A stretch of 64,000 nucleotides of DNA from a virus. Shown one piece after another: positions 1-6,878 of this stretch; position 1 is the first letter of the stretch; every line of letters starts with the position of its first letter. The DNA lies in IMG/VR virus record IMGVR_UViG_3300024521_000001, positions 1 through 64,000 of that record; one strand, given 5' to 3'. The notes under the pieces are model-generated. The model made no database searches, had not been told where the DNA came from, and saw nothing but the letters and a program-made list of their open reading frames with translations. The translations under genes were made by a program, and so were the position numbers.

Positions 1-57
1 ACATTCCCATCCGTGACTGAACGGCTCAAAAAACCCTAGCAAGGCTCACTGAGAGTA

Positions 58-462
58 TCACTCCTCCGGAGGATCTACCAGTTCTGCTTCCGGGGTTTCC
101 TCCGGGGGGCCCGCCTGTCGTGGAGGGTTACCCAGAAGGACCGCTGCTTCCTGCATTAACTGGTCTTCCATAATCCGATGATCGGTTTTCATGCGGGAGT
201 ACCGATCCAGCCAGCCTTTGAGTTTATTGCTGAACAGCCTCTCCTCGAGTAAGCTCCGATCAAAGCCCTCCTTTTGCTCAAGCATCATGCGGGAGAGCGA
301 GTCAACGTCGTGCTGCTCGTGGAGCTGGTCCGAGCGATCGGACTTTACAAGGGACTGGTCGGGTTTTTCATCGACCATGAGTATCCTCCAGAGAAATTTA
401 GAGAGAAGGCGTTGAAACCACAGCGAGAATCTTACCCGCAGCCGGTGACGAATGGAAGTCAA
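58..462 (-). CDS. Hypothetical protein, basic-hydrophobic N-terminus and acidic tail
   Basis: No family recognised. The 134-residue product starts with an Arg/Trp/Phe/Leu-rich stretch (residues 5-28) that could lie on a membrane. A charged helical middle follows, then a Pro/Glu-rich tail. The TTG start overlaps the stop of the upstream gene as TTGA and has AAGGTG about 6 nt before it. A second start at 378 (ATG, 106 residues) has a stronger GGAGG 6 nt upstream, so either or both may be used. The last gene of the left arm; everything from here to position 1 is a gap holding a truncated copy of the dispersed 11-mer. Confidence 0.55.
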   Translation of the reverse strand: MTSIRHRLRVRFSLWFQRLLSKFLWRILMVDEKPDQSLVKSDRSDQLHEQHDVDSLSRMMLEQKEGFDRSLLEERLFSNKLKGWLDRYSRMKTDHRIMEDQLMQEAAVLLGNPPRQAGPPEETPEAELVDPPEE

Positions 463-830
463 AAGTTCACCTTTTTTTCGTGATTGTCATTGAAGTAGTT
501 CTCCAACGGCCAAAGACGATAGTGGACGAGGCCGCGGCCGAGTTTGATCCGGATCCGGTCCTTCATGTGCCGATAGCCATCCCATGAGAGCTGTAGCGTC
601 TGACGACAATCGGTTGGTTTTATCCTGTACTTGGCTCTCATTTTGAATAACTTGAGCTCTACGGGAGTGAGGACCCGGGAAGCGACGATATCGAAGTCAA
701 CAATGAAGTCTTGGAGAAGTGGGTCATCGGCCAGTAAGCGAGGGTCTGCCTCACCCAAGACTTCATACTGAATGAAGCACTCAGTAAAGATGTGAGAGGC
801 GGCGGCGTTAGTAACTCTAAGAGGTTTCAA
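459..830 (-). CDS. Sigma-70 region-4-like helix-turn-helix protein
   Basis: 123 residues. The segment from about residue 58 (LTPVELKLF) to 105 looks like a sigma region 4: a helix opening with L-T-x-x-E, a Cys/Gln-rich helix (TDCRQTLQLS) and a recognition-type helix with a run of Arg/Lys (YRHMKDRIRIKLGRG). It ends in a short WPLENYF tail. Inference: a promoter-recognition or DNA-binding factor for phage transcription. The TTG start overlaps the stop of the upstream gene as TTGA. Alternatives are a small-terminase-type HTH or another DNA-binding protein. No region 2 is present, so it is not a complete sigma factor. Confidence 0.5.
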   Translation of the reverse strand: MKPLRVTNAAASHIFTECFIQYEVLGEADPRLLADDPLLQDFIVDFDIVASRVLTPVELKLFKMRAKYRIKPTDCRQTLQLSWDGYRHMKDRIRIKLGRGLVHYRLWPLENYFNDNHEKKVNF

Positions 831-1051
831 TCAATAGATTCCAGAAGGTCGGCTAGTTCATCTTCAAGAGGCACAGCCTCTTCGAAGGGTTGATCGGCCT
901 GGTCCTGTACTGATTGGTCCTCGTGTGCTGCCAGCGGCAGCGGAGATAAGTCTGGCGGTTCTTCATCGAAGAGTGGCGCCGACTCGGGGTGAGTGGAATT
1001 ACTACTGAGTTTAGTGAAGAATTTACTAAATCCATCCTTCCGCTCATTCAT
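827..1051 (-). CDS. Small acidic hypothetical protein
   Basis: 74 residues from the ATG at 1051 (MNERKDGFSKFF). Acidic, Pro-rich and low in complexity after residue 20, ending in an amphipathic Leu/Asp/Glu helix. No family recognised. The open frame runs on to 1135, but that extension enters the iteron-like repeats, so I prefer 1051 although it has no clear Shine-Dalgarno. Its stop overlaps the TTG of the sigma-like gene. It is the first gene after the long non-coding region, so its promoter probably lies in that region. Confidence 0.5.
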   Translation of the reverse strand: MNERKDGFSKFFTKLSSNSTHPESAPLFDEEPPDLSPLPLAAHEDQSVQDQADQPFEEAVPLEDELADLLESID

Positions 1052-1106
1052 GGTTTTATGCAAGAACTGGAAGGCTGGTGCACAACATGTGTGCAGCTGG
1101 ATAAGT

Positions 1107-1412
1107 GGTGAAAGGTCCCTGGAGCCAGAAGACATTCTTTTTCAGTGACTTCAGAGGGAAGTGGTGAAAGGTGGTGAAAGGTCCCTGGACACTTTTCACC
1201 AGAGTTAAGATCTTTTCTATCAAGAGGATATCCTGTGTAAATGTATTGGGTGCAAGGAAAGGGGGTCATAACTCTTTCTATAAATCTCTAAAAGGGTTTC
1301 CGGGTTTCCTATACTAAAGTCTTGGAAGAGGGGGGGGTACCTTTCACCATCCTGTAAGTCCTTTCTTGTCAGGCTCTAATTTGGTGAAAGGTGGTGAAAG
1401 GTGGTGAAAGGT
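1107..1412. repeat. Iteron-like direct repeats GGTGAAAGGT
   Basis: Exact GGTGAAAGGT at 1107, 1163, 1173, 1383, 1393 and 1403. An exact inverted copy lies at 1339 and a one-mismatch inverted copy at 1191. Two groups are in tandem with a 10 bp step, one helical turn. The copies at 1107 and 1173 extend into a longer shared block ending in CCCTGGA. Such phased iterons are typical of initiator or repressor binding at replication origins. Confidence 0.7.
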
Positions 1413-1430
1413 GTTTTAGTCAGCTAAAAC
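1413..1430. other. Perfect hairpin next to the iterons
   Basis: GTTTTAG and CTAAAAC form a perfect 7-bp inverted repeat with a 4-nt loop, starting one base after the last tandem iteron. It could be a dyad operator, part of an origin, or a weak stem-loop. There is no U-tract on either side that would make it a terminator. Confidence 0.45.
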
Positions 1431-1641
1431 AAAACAAGGGGGTTTTCGGGGTCAGTCAAATACTTTGCTGATTTACTACGCACCCTATTCACCAAACCGG
1501 CTCCCGAAATGGTGCAAGGGTGCATGCTATTTGACCATCTTTTTTATTTGACCCGGAAACTACCCACCTAACCCACACTCTCTCTATCCTCCCGATCTCG
1601 TATTTATACACTTATCTCTGCATAAATCTTTGCTGATTTCG

Positions 1642-1819
1642 CTAACATTCCCGAGGAGATCCAGTACCTAACACTCTCCCTCTGTTGTGTGAAAGATCCC
1701 ACTAACATTCCCTGTACTGAAGCCCCTATCTAACACTCCCAGGGAACACCGTTCTAACATTCCCCATCCCTCCATCCCTCATCAATCTGGCTCATAATAG
1801 GGACGCTGCTAACACTCCC
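1642..1819 (-). promoter_or_regulatory. Cluster of 11-mer repeats, left control region
   Basis: Exact copies at 1642, 1702, 1730, 1754 and 1809 and a degenerate one at 1668. Adjacent spacings are 26, 34, 28, 24 and 55 (about twice 27) bp, close to two and a half helical turns. The last copy forms the stop codon of the zinc-ribbon gene at 1809-2018. A phased array like this suggests cooperative binding of a protein on the DNA or the transcript. Confidence 0.65.
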
Positions 1820-2018
1820 CTGGTACCGACTCTTTCCCACCGTCGCAGCAGGACTCGAAGTAGCCGCATTTGCGACAGAGCTGCTTGTCACGGACGTGTA
1901 CGGTCTTCGCTCCGCAGAGCGGGCAGCAGTAGTACGCTTTAAGGCTCATTCCCTCGGGCCAGGCCAGAGGCTCCGGTCCCAGGACCCAATCGTTGTCGAG
2001 CGGTCTATCTCCGTCAGT
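1809..2018 (-). CDS. Small zinc-ribbon protein
   Basis: 69 residues, GTG start at 2018 with GGAGAGAG just upstream, inside the stop region of the preceding gene. Two CxxC pairs (CPLC and CRKC, 16 residues apart) make a zinc ribbon; further Cys follow near the end. No specific function can be assigned. Small zinc ribbons of this kind bind nucleic acids or host proteins. The last three codons (GEC, stop) come from the dispersed 11-mer. A longer frame up to 2123 runs through the upstream gene and is not needed. Confidence 0.6.
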   Translation of the reverse strand, partial: TDGDRPLDNDWVLGPEPLAWPEGMSLKAYYCCPLCGAKTVHVRDKQLCRKCGYFESCCDGGKESVPGEC

Positions 2019-2286
2019 CACTCTCTCTCTCTCCCCTTTGCAGGTGTTCGTAGATATACATTCTGAGTCGGAGCCGTGATTCGTCCTTGGCGTGACCCAG
2101 GACACTACTCTCGTTCTCCTCATCCCCGACGTAACAACGAGCCTGAATGTAGAGCTTCCTATCTTCGTGGAAGCCCACCCAGGACCCTTCCTTCAGCGGC
2201 CAGGACGAACATAGTTTCCAACCCGTCCACTCGACCTTCCAACCTTCCTCCAGGTGAGCTGTTGCCTTCAATGCTCGTTCACTCAT
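2014..2286 (-). CDS. Hypothetical protein
   Basis: 90 residues. Trp-rich N-terminal half (VEWTGWK, SSWPLKEGSW) suggesting a small beta domain, then a charged helical end. No family recognised. ATG start at 2286; a copy of the 11-mer lies 12 nt upstream and no strong Shine-Dalgarno is seen. The end overlaps the following zinc-ribbon gene by a few bases, so the two are probably co-translated. Confidence 0.6.
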   Translation of the reverse strand: MSERALKATAHLEEGWKVEWTGWKLCSSWPLKEGSWVGFHEDRKLYIQARCYVGDEENESSVLGHAKDESRLRLRMYIYEHLQRGERESD

Positions 2287-2310
2287 GACGTTGTGCAGCT
2301 AACATTCCCT

Positions 2311-2553
2311 TCAATACGTTGGGGGCCATGAATCACCGTGGCCATCATCCCAAGGCTGAGGGTCCTTCATGTTCGATTGCGTGGGTGCCCTCTTGTGACT
2401 GTGCCGTTTCTCCCAATCCTTCTTCATATCCTTGAGGAAGTCCCACCACCAGATGTTCAGCTGGTGATGCTGCGCACCATACAGCAAGCTGAGTAGGAGA
2501 AGCCAGAGGACCAGTAGCCCGATGGCGATCCACTGGAGGGTTTCGTTGTCCAT
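2311..2553 (-). CDS. Single-pass membrane protein
   Basis: 80 residues. One strong transmembrane segment (residues 8-26, WIAIGLLVLWLLLLSLLYG), then a basic and Trp-rich tail. Probably an inner-membrane peptide with a cytoplasmic tail. The ATG directly follows the upstream stop and has GGGG 6 nt before it. No family recognised. Other single-pass peptides in this arm are at 5536, 6783, 9569 and 11774. Confidence 0.6.
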   Translation of the reverse strand: MDNETLQWIAIGLLVLWLLLLSLLYGAQHHQLNIWWWDFLKDMKKDWEKRHSHKRAPTQSNMKDPQPWDDGHGDSWPPTY

Positions 2554-2763
2554 CTACCCCAACACTCCCTCTTTGGTGTCGATAATGACGGGCGAGTGCC
2601 ACAGTGGATGCTCTTTGACGATTCTCATGGGGGTCCCCCCGCTGCGCAGCGAAGACCATCCGACGACAAAATCCTTACCTTCACCGTCGATGGCTCTGAT
2701 CATGTAGCGCATTTCGTCCCGGTAGAGCAGTTTTTTGAACCATTGAGTCCACTTGTTATCCAT
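2554..2763 (-). CDS. Hypothetical protein
   Basis: 69 residues from the ATG at 2763, chosen because it overlaps the upstream stop by 8 bp (ATGGATAA), as many gene pairs here do. A GTG at 2790 is the alternative. The protein mixes short strands and a Trp/Phe-rich helix (WTQWFKKLLYRDEM). No domain recognised. A one-mismatch copy of the 11-mer covers its last codons. Confidence 0.55.
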   Translation of the reverse strand: MDNKWTQWFKKLLYRDEMRYMIRAIDGEGKDFVVGWSSLRSGGTPMRIVKEHPLWHSPVIIDTKEGVLG

Positions 2764-2983
2764 CCCTCTGCGGTCCTTTTCCTTCCCCACACTGACGCTT
2801 TGCTAACACTCCCTCGTCCGGATCGACGCCCATTGCCCTCATCTCTGCGCGGATGGGCCGTAGATCAATCGTTCTTCGCCATTTTCGGCACTTGCAGCAG
2901 AACTCCTCGTAGCCTTCCCTGGATGCGTGGACCTGGGTGATCTGGTGATTGCTGTTCTGTGGGCAGACTCCTAAGCTCATCAT
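2756..2983 (-). CDS. Small Cys/His protein, likely zinc-binding
   Basis: 75 residues. CPQN and CCKC with several His between form a likely zinc site in the first half; the second half is an Arg-rich helix. An exact 11-mer (2803) is read here as Gly-Val-Leu-Ala, showing the repeat inside a gene. Start ATG at 2983 or 2980, four bases after the TAG of the upstream gene. No specific family recognised. Confidence 0.6.
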   Translation of the reverse strand: MMSLGVCPQNSNHQITQVHASREGYEEFCCKCRKWRRTIDLRPIRAEMRAMGVDPDEGVLAKRQCGEGKGPQRDG

Positions 2984-2987
2984 CTAA

Positions 2988-3443
2988 CTAACACTCCCTG
3001 ACCGGCCTCGTCTTGGCGATAATCTCGTAGGTCACCTGGTCGATATCTGAAAGGTCCTCGCGGTAGGACCAGGCATCGGACTGGACGCTTACCCCTATTC
3101 CGGATTTCTCTCTGTTCCTGAGTACGACATTCCAGACGGGATCGGGTGTGTCGACATCTAACATTCCCACGAGCTTCTCGGTAGTCAATCCCGCGTCCTC
3201 TGCTGCTGCTCTGGCAAGAGCCTTTTTCACTAGCCTTCGCTCGTTTCTTTCAGCTTCGTCCCACTCACACTTGTTGCATGGCCACACGGCCTCGTCCGCG
3301 ATCTTCTCCAGGATCAGTTGAGGAGCCGCTGGCTTCCTTCTGCGCTTGTATTCAGTGATGTGGTCGTCACACTCAGCGAAGGGTTGGCCGTGCTCATTCT
3401 TGTCGAGGTTGAAGAAGCGGTAGAGCCTGACGTTCTTACTCAT
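2988..3443 (-). CDS. Hypothetical protein with CxxC
   Basis: 151 residues. Basic N-terminal third (YKRRRKP), one CNKC pair near residue 56, a helical middle and a mixed C-terminal domain. No family recognised. Start ATG 3443 overlaps the upstream stop (ATGA) with AAGGA 7 nt before it. It contains an 11-mer at 3158 (Met-Leu-Asp frame) and ends in another at 2988 (Arg-Glu-Cys-stop frame): two frames in one gene. Confidence 0.6.
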   Translation of the reverse strand: MSKNVRLYRFFNLDKNEHGQPFAECDDHITEYKRRRKPAAPQLILEKIADEAVWPCNKCEWDEAERNERRLVKKALARAAAEDAGLTTEKLVGMLDVDTPDPVWNVVLRNREKSGIGVSVQSDAWSYREDLSDIDQVTYEIIAKTRPVREC

Positions 3444-3769
3444 CTAAATTCCTTGAGCACAAGATCGACCACTTCCCCGACCGACACTTCTCTCCCTAGG
3501 GCCTTGGATAGCTCCTTCCGACTCGCGTCGGTAAAATAAGCCTTCAAGTCCTCCTCCGGAATTTCACCGTTCTTGAGCTTCACACGAAAACACCCGGTAC
3601 AGATTTTGTTAGTCATCACTGAGGTTTCCGGTCGAAGGTAGATGGTGCAGCCGCACTCATCACACTTCTCTACAACGTCATCGTCGTGATAACCCACATC
3701 GGAGCAGATAGCAAAGCTCTCCTCCTCACCATCGTTGACAATTTTAGGAACAGACTTAATTTCCACCAT
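3440..3769 (-). CDS. Zinc-ribbon protein with C-terminal helical part
   Basis: 109 residues from the ATG at 3769, which shares one base with the upstream stop (TGATG). CDEC and CTGC, about 24 residues apart, form a zinc ribbon or treble clef. A helical tail follows. The frame extends to 3814, but the coupled ATG is preferred. Function unknown; fits the series of small zinc proteins in this arm. Confidence 0.6.
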   Translation of the reverse strand: MVEIKSVPKIVNDGEEESFAICSDVGYHDDDVVEKCDECGCTIYLRPETSVMTNKICTGCFRVKLKNGEIPEEDLKAYFTDASRKELSKALGREVSVGEVVDLVLKEFR

Positions 3770-4029
3770 CACTCGTACTTGACCACCCAACAGCCTTTCT
3801 TGCCACAGTCGCATTTGAGGTCCTCACGCGGGAAGGTCGTGAAGTTGTAGGTGTACTCCTTCCCGCAGCAGCCCGTCAGGATCTTCATGGTGAACAGCTT
3901 GGCAATCAGTTCGTCCTTCTCTGGAGTTGGACCGGCTCCCCCCTGGACCCCGGAAAACAGGACTCCAACCAGCTTGTCCGATGTGACTCCTTTAATGTCG
4001 ATCTTGACTTTGTTTCCGTTGGTTCTCAT
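3769..4029 (-). CDS. Small Cys-rich protein
   Basis: 86 residues from the ATG at 4029 (MRTNGNKVKIDIKG), which overlaps the upstream stop as ATGA. A beta-type first half is followed by CC, CDC and C residues near the end (TGCCGKEY, CDCGKKGC), a likely metal site. The longer frame to 4152 runs through the upstream gene. No family recognised. Confidence 0.6.
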   Translation of the reverse strand: MRTNGNKVKIDIKGVTSDKLVGVLFSGVQGGAGPTPEKDELIAKLFTMKILTGCCGKEYTYNFTTFPREDLKCDCGKKGCWVVKYE

Positions 4030-4229
4030 GCCGCCATTCCCTTCAGGAGTTTGAGGACCCGCTTCTTGACTCCCATCCATCCGAAATACTTCCCATCTCC
4101 CAGGTTGAGGGCCATCATGAAGCAATCCCAACAGAGGTCGATGTTGTCCCAATGCCTCTTGCCGATGGTGTAGACCTCTTTGCTGTCCTCGATGATCACT
4201 CCGCAGCTCTCACACTTGTAGACGATCAT
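4026..4229 (-). CDS. Small zinc-ribbon protein
   Basis: 67 residues. CESC near the start and CWDC about 24 residues later give a compact zinc ribbon, then a Leu/Lys helix (KKRVLKLLKG). Start and stop both overlap their neighbours by 4 bp (ATGA), so it belongs to a tightly coupled run from 5392 down to 2554. Specific role unknown. Confidence 0.65.
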   Translation of the reverse strand: MIVYKCESCGVIIEDSKEVYTIGKRHWDNIDLCWDCFMMALNLGDGKYFGWMGVKKRVLKLLKGMAA

Positions 4230-4633
4230 TTCGGCCTTCGCTCCTTGGCGTGGCGGATCACCTGATTGATTGTCTCGGTGTAGATCTGAGTCTCACAGAC
4301 CTTCTGTGCCTCATCTGGAGTGACAAAGGCCAGGTCTTGGATCTCCTCCGGAGGGTCAACCCCCCAATGGTCTTTATAGGTGTTCCCGCAGGACAGTTTC
4401 TCGTCAGGCCAGCTGTCCCCGCCTGTATCCAGGCCGCGAATGTGAACGTGGATGGTCTGGCAGCGGAGACAGCGTTTGACGGTCTCCGCGACCTTCTCGA
4501 AGATGATGCCAATACGAGTGTAGAGGTGACCAATGGAGATCTTCTCGGTACAGGCATCACAGATATGCTCGACGCGGGCCCGTACCGTTTTCTCGTCATA
4601 GACCTCATAGTAATCTTCGACGTAATAGCTCAC
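4226..4633 (-). CDS. Zinc-binding protein, two CxxC pairs
   Basis: 135 residues. CDAC at about 24 and CLRC at about 55 frame a beta-rich middle (HLYTRIGIIFEK), the look of a treble clef as in small phage zinc proteins that check a bound ligand. A longer helical C-terminus follows. Coupled by ATGA overlaps on both sides. Function not known. Confidence 0.65.
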   Translation of the reverse strand: MSYYVEDYYEVYDEKTVRARVEHICDACTEKISIGHLYTRIGIIFEKVAETVKRCLRCQTIHVHIRGLDTGGDSWPDEKLSCGNTYKDHWGVDPPEEIQDLAFVTPDEAQKVCETQIYTETINQVIRHAKERRPK

Positions 4634-5193
4634 ATCACCGCCTTGTCGTAGACCTCTTTGATCTGCTTCGCCAGTGACCGGATCTCTTGCTGGACGTAGT
4701 CGAGGTCCTTGTAGGTGGTTTCAAAGCCTCCACCAAAATCAACCGCGTCGGAAAGGTGTCGGGCCACAGCCCCGGGACTAGGTGCTGGAATTACGCCGAG
4801 GGGATCCCCGTCGAACTTGGGACAGTGGTCCCAGGAGTGGGCGCAATCGAAGCCGATCCACCAGACGTGATCTGATCGGCCGGCAGCGGGAACGTGGCAC
4901 ACTCCATGCTCCTTCTTGTCCTCCTGACACAAGCTGGCGAAGGTGACCCCTCCGTGCACGTCCATATCCCCAGGCCCAGGATACGCAGAATAGTCCTTTT
5001 CAAAGAAGGGGTGACCCTCCATCACTCCGACATAACCGCACCACGCGCCACTAGGACCGCGAACCATGAGGCAATCGAGGTCTGTTCCCTCGTCAATCCA
5101 TTGCATCTTGTCCGGTTCGCTCTGCCAGGGGCCTTCTCCCCAACCGGCCTTGTCGTGGAATCGGTACTCTTTAAGGTTCTTCAGTTCAGTCAT
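4630..5193 (-). CDS. Conserved phage protein of unknown function (CGYVGV / WWIGFDCAH)
   Basis: 187 residues from the ATG at 5193. It carries the hallmarks of a protein family I know only as a widespread hypothetical of phages and actinobacteria: WCGYVGV, GHPFF, DVHGGVTFA, CHVPAAG and WWIGFDCAHSWDHCP in that order. The conserved Cys, His and Asp residues look like a metal or catalytic site, but no reaction is established to my knowledge. Both ends overlap neighbouring genes. Confidence 0.7.
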   Translation of the reverse strand: MTELKNLKEYRFHDKAGWGEGPWQSEPDKMQWIDEGTDLDCLMVRGPSGAWCGYVGVMEGHPFFEKDYSAYPGPGDMDVHGGVTFASLCQEDKKEHGVCHVPAAGRSDHVWWIGFDCAHSWDHCPKFDGDPLGVIPAPSPGAVARHLSDAVDFGGGFETTYKDLDYVQQEIRSLAKQIKEVYDKAVM

Positions 5194-5392
5194 CACGCTC
5201 CTTCAGCTCTTTCTCCTCCTTCTCGATCCGCTTCCTGGTTTCCAGGCTGGCCTTGTGCTCTCTCTCTGCTCTGTGGACACCCCGGCCGCAGGGACCGCAA
5301 ATCGCGTCGATCTCCATATCCTCTTTGATCGCAGCTTCTTCGCAGTTGCACTCGCTACACTCACATTTCCAAATCGGGCCTGGGTTGGTCAT
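5186..5392 (-). CDS. Small Cys-rich zinc protein with charged helix
   Basis: 68 residues. CECSECNC at residues 10-17 and CGPC about 15 residues later suggest one zinc ribbon. The second half is a very charged Lys/Glu/Arg helix (likely coiled coil). Start ATG at 5392 has GGAGGATGA just upstream. It opens the coupled run 5392-2554; a three-copy 11-mer cluster sits directly before it. Confidence 0.6.
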   Translation of the reverse strand: MTNPGPIWKCECSECNCEEAAIKEDMEIDAICGPCGRGVHRAEREHKASLETRKRIEKEEKELKERDD

Positions 5393-5416
5393 TCATCCTC
5401 CTAAGGTGGCTCCACA

Positions 5417-5482
5417 CTAACATTCCCTCTGGCGGCGATCACGAGCTAACATTCCCGCAAAGAGCTCCCCACTAACACTCCC
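5417..5482 (-). promoter_or_regulatory. Three-copy 11-mer cluster
   Basis: Exact copies at 5417, 5446 and 5472, spaced 29 and 26 bp, fill the gap between two genes. The 5472 copy supplies the stop codon of the upstream gene and the 5417 copy is 25 bp before the next start. Position fits control of the run of zinc-ribbon genes that follows. Confidence 0.65.
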
Positions 5483-5687
5483 CCTCCTTCCAGTTGATCC
5501 CCTTCATTTCCTCAAGCTGGCGGATCTTGGTGTCGTCACGCTTGATCCGCTCGAGAAGGCTCTGGATCTCCTGCAACATGGCCCCCTGAGAGGCTGAGGG
5601 CTTCAACTTCCATCCCCGCTCGACCTTCAATTCCATCTTGGCTACTTCCATGTTGTCCGCTGGCTTCGGTAACTTCGGCCGTTTCAT
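5472..5687 (-). CDS. Small coiled-coil protein
   Basis: 71 residues; residues 34-60 form a clear heptad-type helix (LQEIQSLLERIKRDDTKIRQL). The ATG has GGGAG 6 nt before it. It lies within the 3' part of the overlapping membrane-protein frame 5536-5808 and in another frame. Either the two are independent overlapping genes, or the membrane segment and the coiled coil form one product through a frameshift. Ends Gly-Glu-Cys-stop from the 11-mer. Confidence 0.55.
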   Translation of the reverse strand: MKRPKLPKPADNMEVAKMELKVERGWKLKPSASQGAMLQEIQSLLERIKRDDTKIRQLEEMKGINWKEGEC

Positions 5688-5808
5688 AGTGTCTCCCGAT
5701 GATGTAACCGACGACTCCCGCAGCGGCCATCATGCACAGCTGCGCAATCACGAAAAAAACCAAAGCCATGAACCCCGGGGCCTCCATAAACAGTTCGATG
5801 GTAGCCAT
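5536..5808 (-). CDS. Short membrane protein overlapping the coiled-coil gene
   Basis: 90 residues. Residues 12-38 form one or two hydrophobic segments (FMALVFFVIAQLCMMAAAGV). After residue 45 the sequence becomes low in hydrophobicity and overlaps the next gene by about 150 bp. The membrane part is convincing; the tail may be a read-through of the overlap. No good Shine-Dalgarno is seen. If joined to the following coiled coil it would resemble an i-spanin-like layout, but it is far from the lysis genes. Confidence 0.45.
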   Translation of the reverse strand: MATIELFMEAPGFMALVFFVIAQLCMMAAAGVVGYIIGRHYETAEVTEASGQHGSSQDGIEGRAGMEVEALSLSGGHVAGDPEPSRADQA

Positions 5809-5866
5809 AAAGTAGTGTGATCTACCCTTGCTTACCTCCTCAGATTACTTACAAACTAACATTCCC

Positions 5867-6139
5867 TTACGGTGCTGGACCCACTTCGGTCTCCAAAGCC
5901 ACTTCTTCTTCCTCAATTATTTCGGTTTCAATCTCCCGAGAAAAGGTTTCCAGTTGAGGCAGCACGACTGAATTAAGGAAGCCCCAAATCTGTTCGGAGT
6001 GCATGAGATCGCCGTGGGCCTTCATGTTGATCTCCAGTCGGCCGAGGAAAGCGGTATCCTCTCCTTGGCGCAGCACGGTCCCATCGTCGTACCTCGCATC
6101 AATAACCCCCCTGTCCATGACGATCACGATTTTTTTCAT
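5867..6139 (-). CDS. Hypothetical protein
   Basis: 90 residues. Starts with a beta strand (MKKIVIVMDRGVIDARY), then a helical middle and a Glu-rich tail. No family recognised. ATG 6139 has GAAGGAA 5 nt upstream. An 11-mer lies directly after its stop (5856) and four more lie upstream (6180-6267), so this short gene is bracketed by repeats. Confidence 0.6.
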   Translation of the reverse strand: MKKIVIVMDRGVIDARYDDGTVLRQGEDTAFLGRLEINMKAHGDLMHSEQIWGFLNSVVLPQLETFSREIETEIIEEEEVALETEVGPAP

Positions 6140-6179
6140 AGTTCCTTCCTCGATTTTGGGCCTCTTGGAGAACCTTCTG

Positions 6180-6267
6180 CTAACACTCCCAACCGGGCAT
6201 GATGCCCTAACACTCCCCGTAGCTTCAATCTAACATTCCCCGATTCAAAATCAGTTCTAACCTTCCC
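6180..6267 (-). promoter_or_regulatory. Four-copy 11-mer cluster
   Basis: Exact copies at 6180, 6207 and 6230 and a one-mismatch copy at 6257; spacings 27, 23 and 27 bp. A 13-bp palindrome (GGGCATGATGCCC, 6195-6207) lies between the first two. The last copy overlaps the stop of the upstream gene. It fills the 117-bp gap before the gene at 5867-6139. Confidence 0.65.
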
Positions 6268-6556
6268 CTTCGGTCCTCTGCTCCCAGAGTTCCATGATGG
6301 TCACCTTGCCGTTGCACTGTTCCTTCAGTCCCTCAATAAATGTGGCGTAGCCAGCGTGACCATCAGCTTCGTACTTCTCTATACCCTCGTTCCACTCCTG
6401 GAGGGTCATCTGATAACCCACGGACCCACACTCCGGACAGCAGGGGATACCGTGACTGATTTCCTCACCCTCAACTGGTTCTGTGGCCGACAGTTTCTCC
6501 CACTCGTCGGTCCAGTAGGTGCAGAATCCATACCAAATCTCTTGTTCGTCATTCAT
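6257..6556 (-). CDS. Hypothetical protein with a CPEC motif
   Basis: 99 residues. One Cys cluster (CCPECGS at about 39-45) and a further Cys at about 81; otherwise acidic and helical. No family recognised. Its start overlaps the upstream stop as ATGA and its last codons are formed by a variant 11-mer. Confidence 0.6.
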   Translation of the reverse strand: MNDEQEIWYGFCTYWTDEWEKLSATEPVEGEEISHGIPCCPECGSVGYQMTLQEWNEGIEKYEADGHAGYATFIEGLKEQCNGKVTIMELWEQRTEGEG

Positions 6557-6786
6557 ACTTCTTCTCCTCGTTGTCTGAGTTGTTGCCTCAGCTCTTGTTC
6601 GATCGAACAGGCTTCGTCGATCAGTTTGTTTAGATGGGCCATCCCTTTTTCCATGTGTTCAGCGAGGATGGCAGCGTCCAGGGTTTCAAGGTGACCATAT
6701 TGAAAGCCCTCCTGCATCCCCTCAGAGTAGCCCTTGATCTGGGACAGTTTCGACATGAGTTGGAGCAATGATTGGGGTACGCTCAT
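6553..6786 (-). CDS. Small helical hypothetical protein
   Basis: 77 residues from the ATG at 6786 (MSVPQSLLQLMSKL). Almost wholly helical, with an amphipathic C-terminal helix (SIEQELRQQLRQRGEEV). The long frame to 7008 runs through two upstream genes; the chosen ATG overlaps the stop of a 31-residue membrane peptide as ATGA. No family recognised. Confidence 0.6.
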   Translation of the reverse strand: MSVPQSLLQLMSKLSQIKGYSEGMQEGFQYGHLETLDAAILAEHMEKGMAHLNKLIDEACSIEQELRQQLRQRGEEV

Positions 6787-6878
6787 ATCAATCCAAACCC
6801 CTTGAGAAAGAGTCCCAGGATGATTGTCCCCAAGACAGACAGTAGGATGAGATGGAACCAAATCCCCGTCCAAGTCAT
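6783..6878 (-). CDS. 31-residue single-pass membrane peptide
   Basis: Starts MTWTGIWFHLILLSVLG and continues hydrophobic almost to the end: one membrane helix. ATG 6878 has GGGAGAAG 5 nt before it and overlaps the HAD gene's stop as ATGA; its own stop overlaps the next ATG the same way. This double coupling is the evidence that so short a frame is real. Function unknown. Confidence 0.6.
   Translation of the reverse strand: MTWTGIWFHLILLSVLGTIILGLFLKGFGLI

Larger units (their letters stand above)
1052..1808. other. Long non-coding regulatory or origin region
   Basis: About 750 bp without a convincing gene on either strand, the longest such stretch in an otherwise packed window. It holds iteron-like GGTGAAAGGT repeats (1107-1412), a perfect hairpin (1413-1430), an AT-richer segment (about 1540-1660) and five exact or near copies of the dispersed 11-mer (1642-1764), with another over the stop at 1809. 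A frame at 1048-1269 exists only because it crosses the iterons and is rejected as a gene. Candidate replication origin, partition site or master control region; the sequence cannot tell these apart. Confidence 0.6.

Noticed and set aside
1048-1269. Minus-strand frame of 73 codons with a repeated GTFHHLS segment
   Set aside because: The repeat is only the translation of the GGTGAAAGGT iterons; no ribosome site and the frame lies in the non-coding region.
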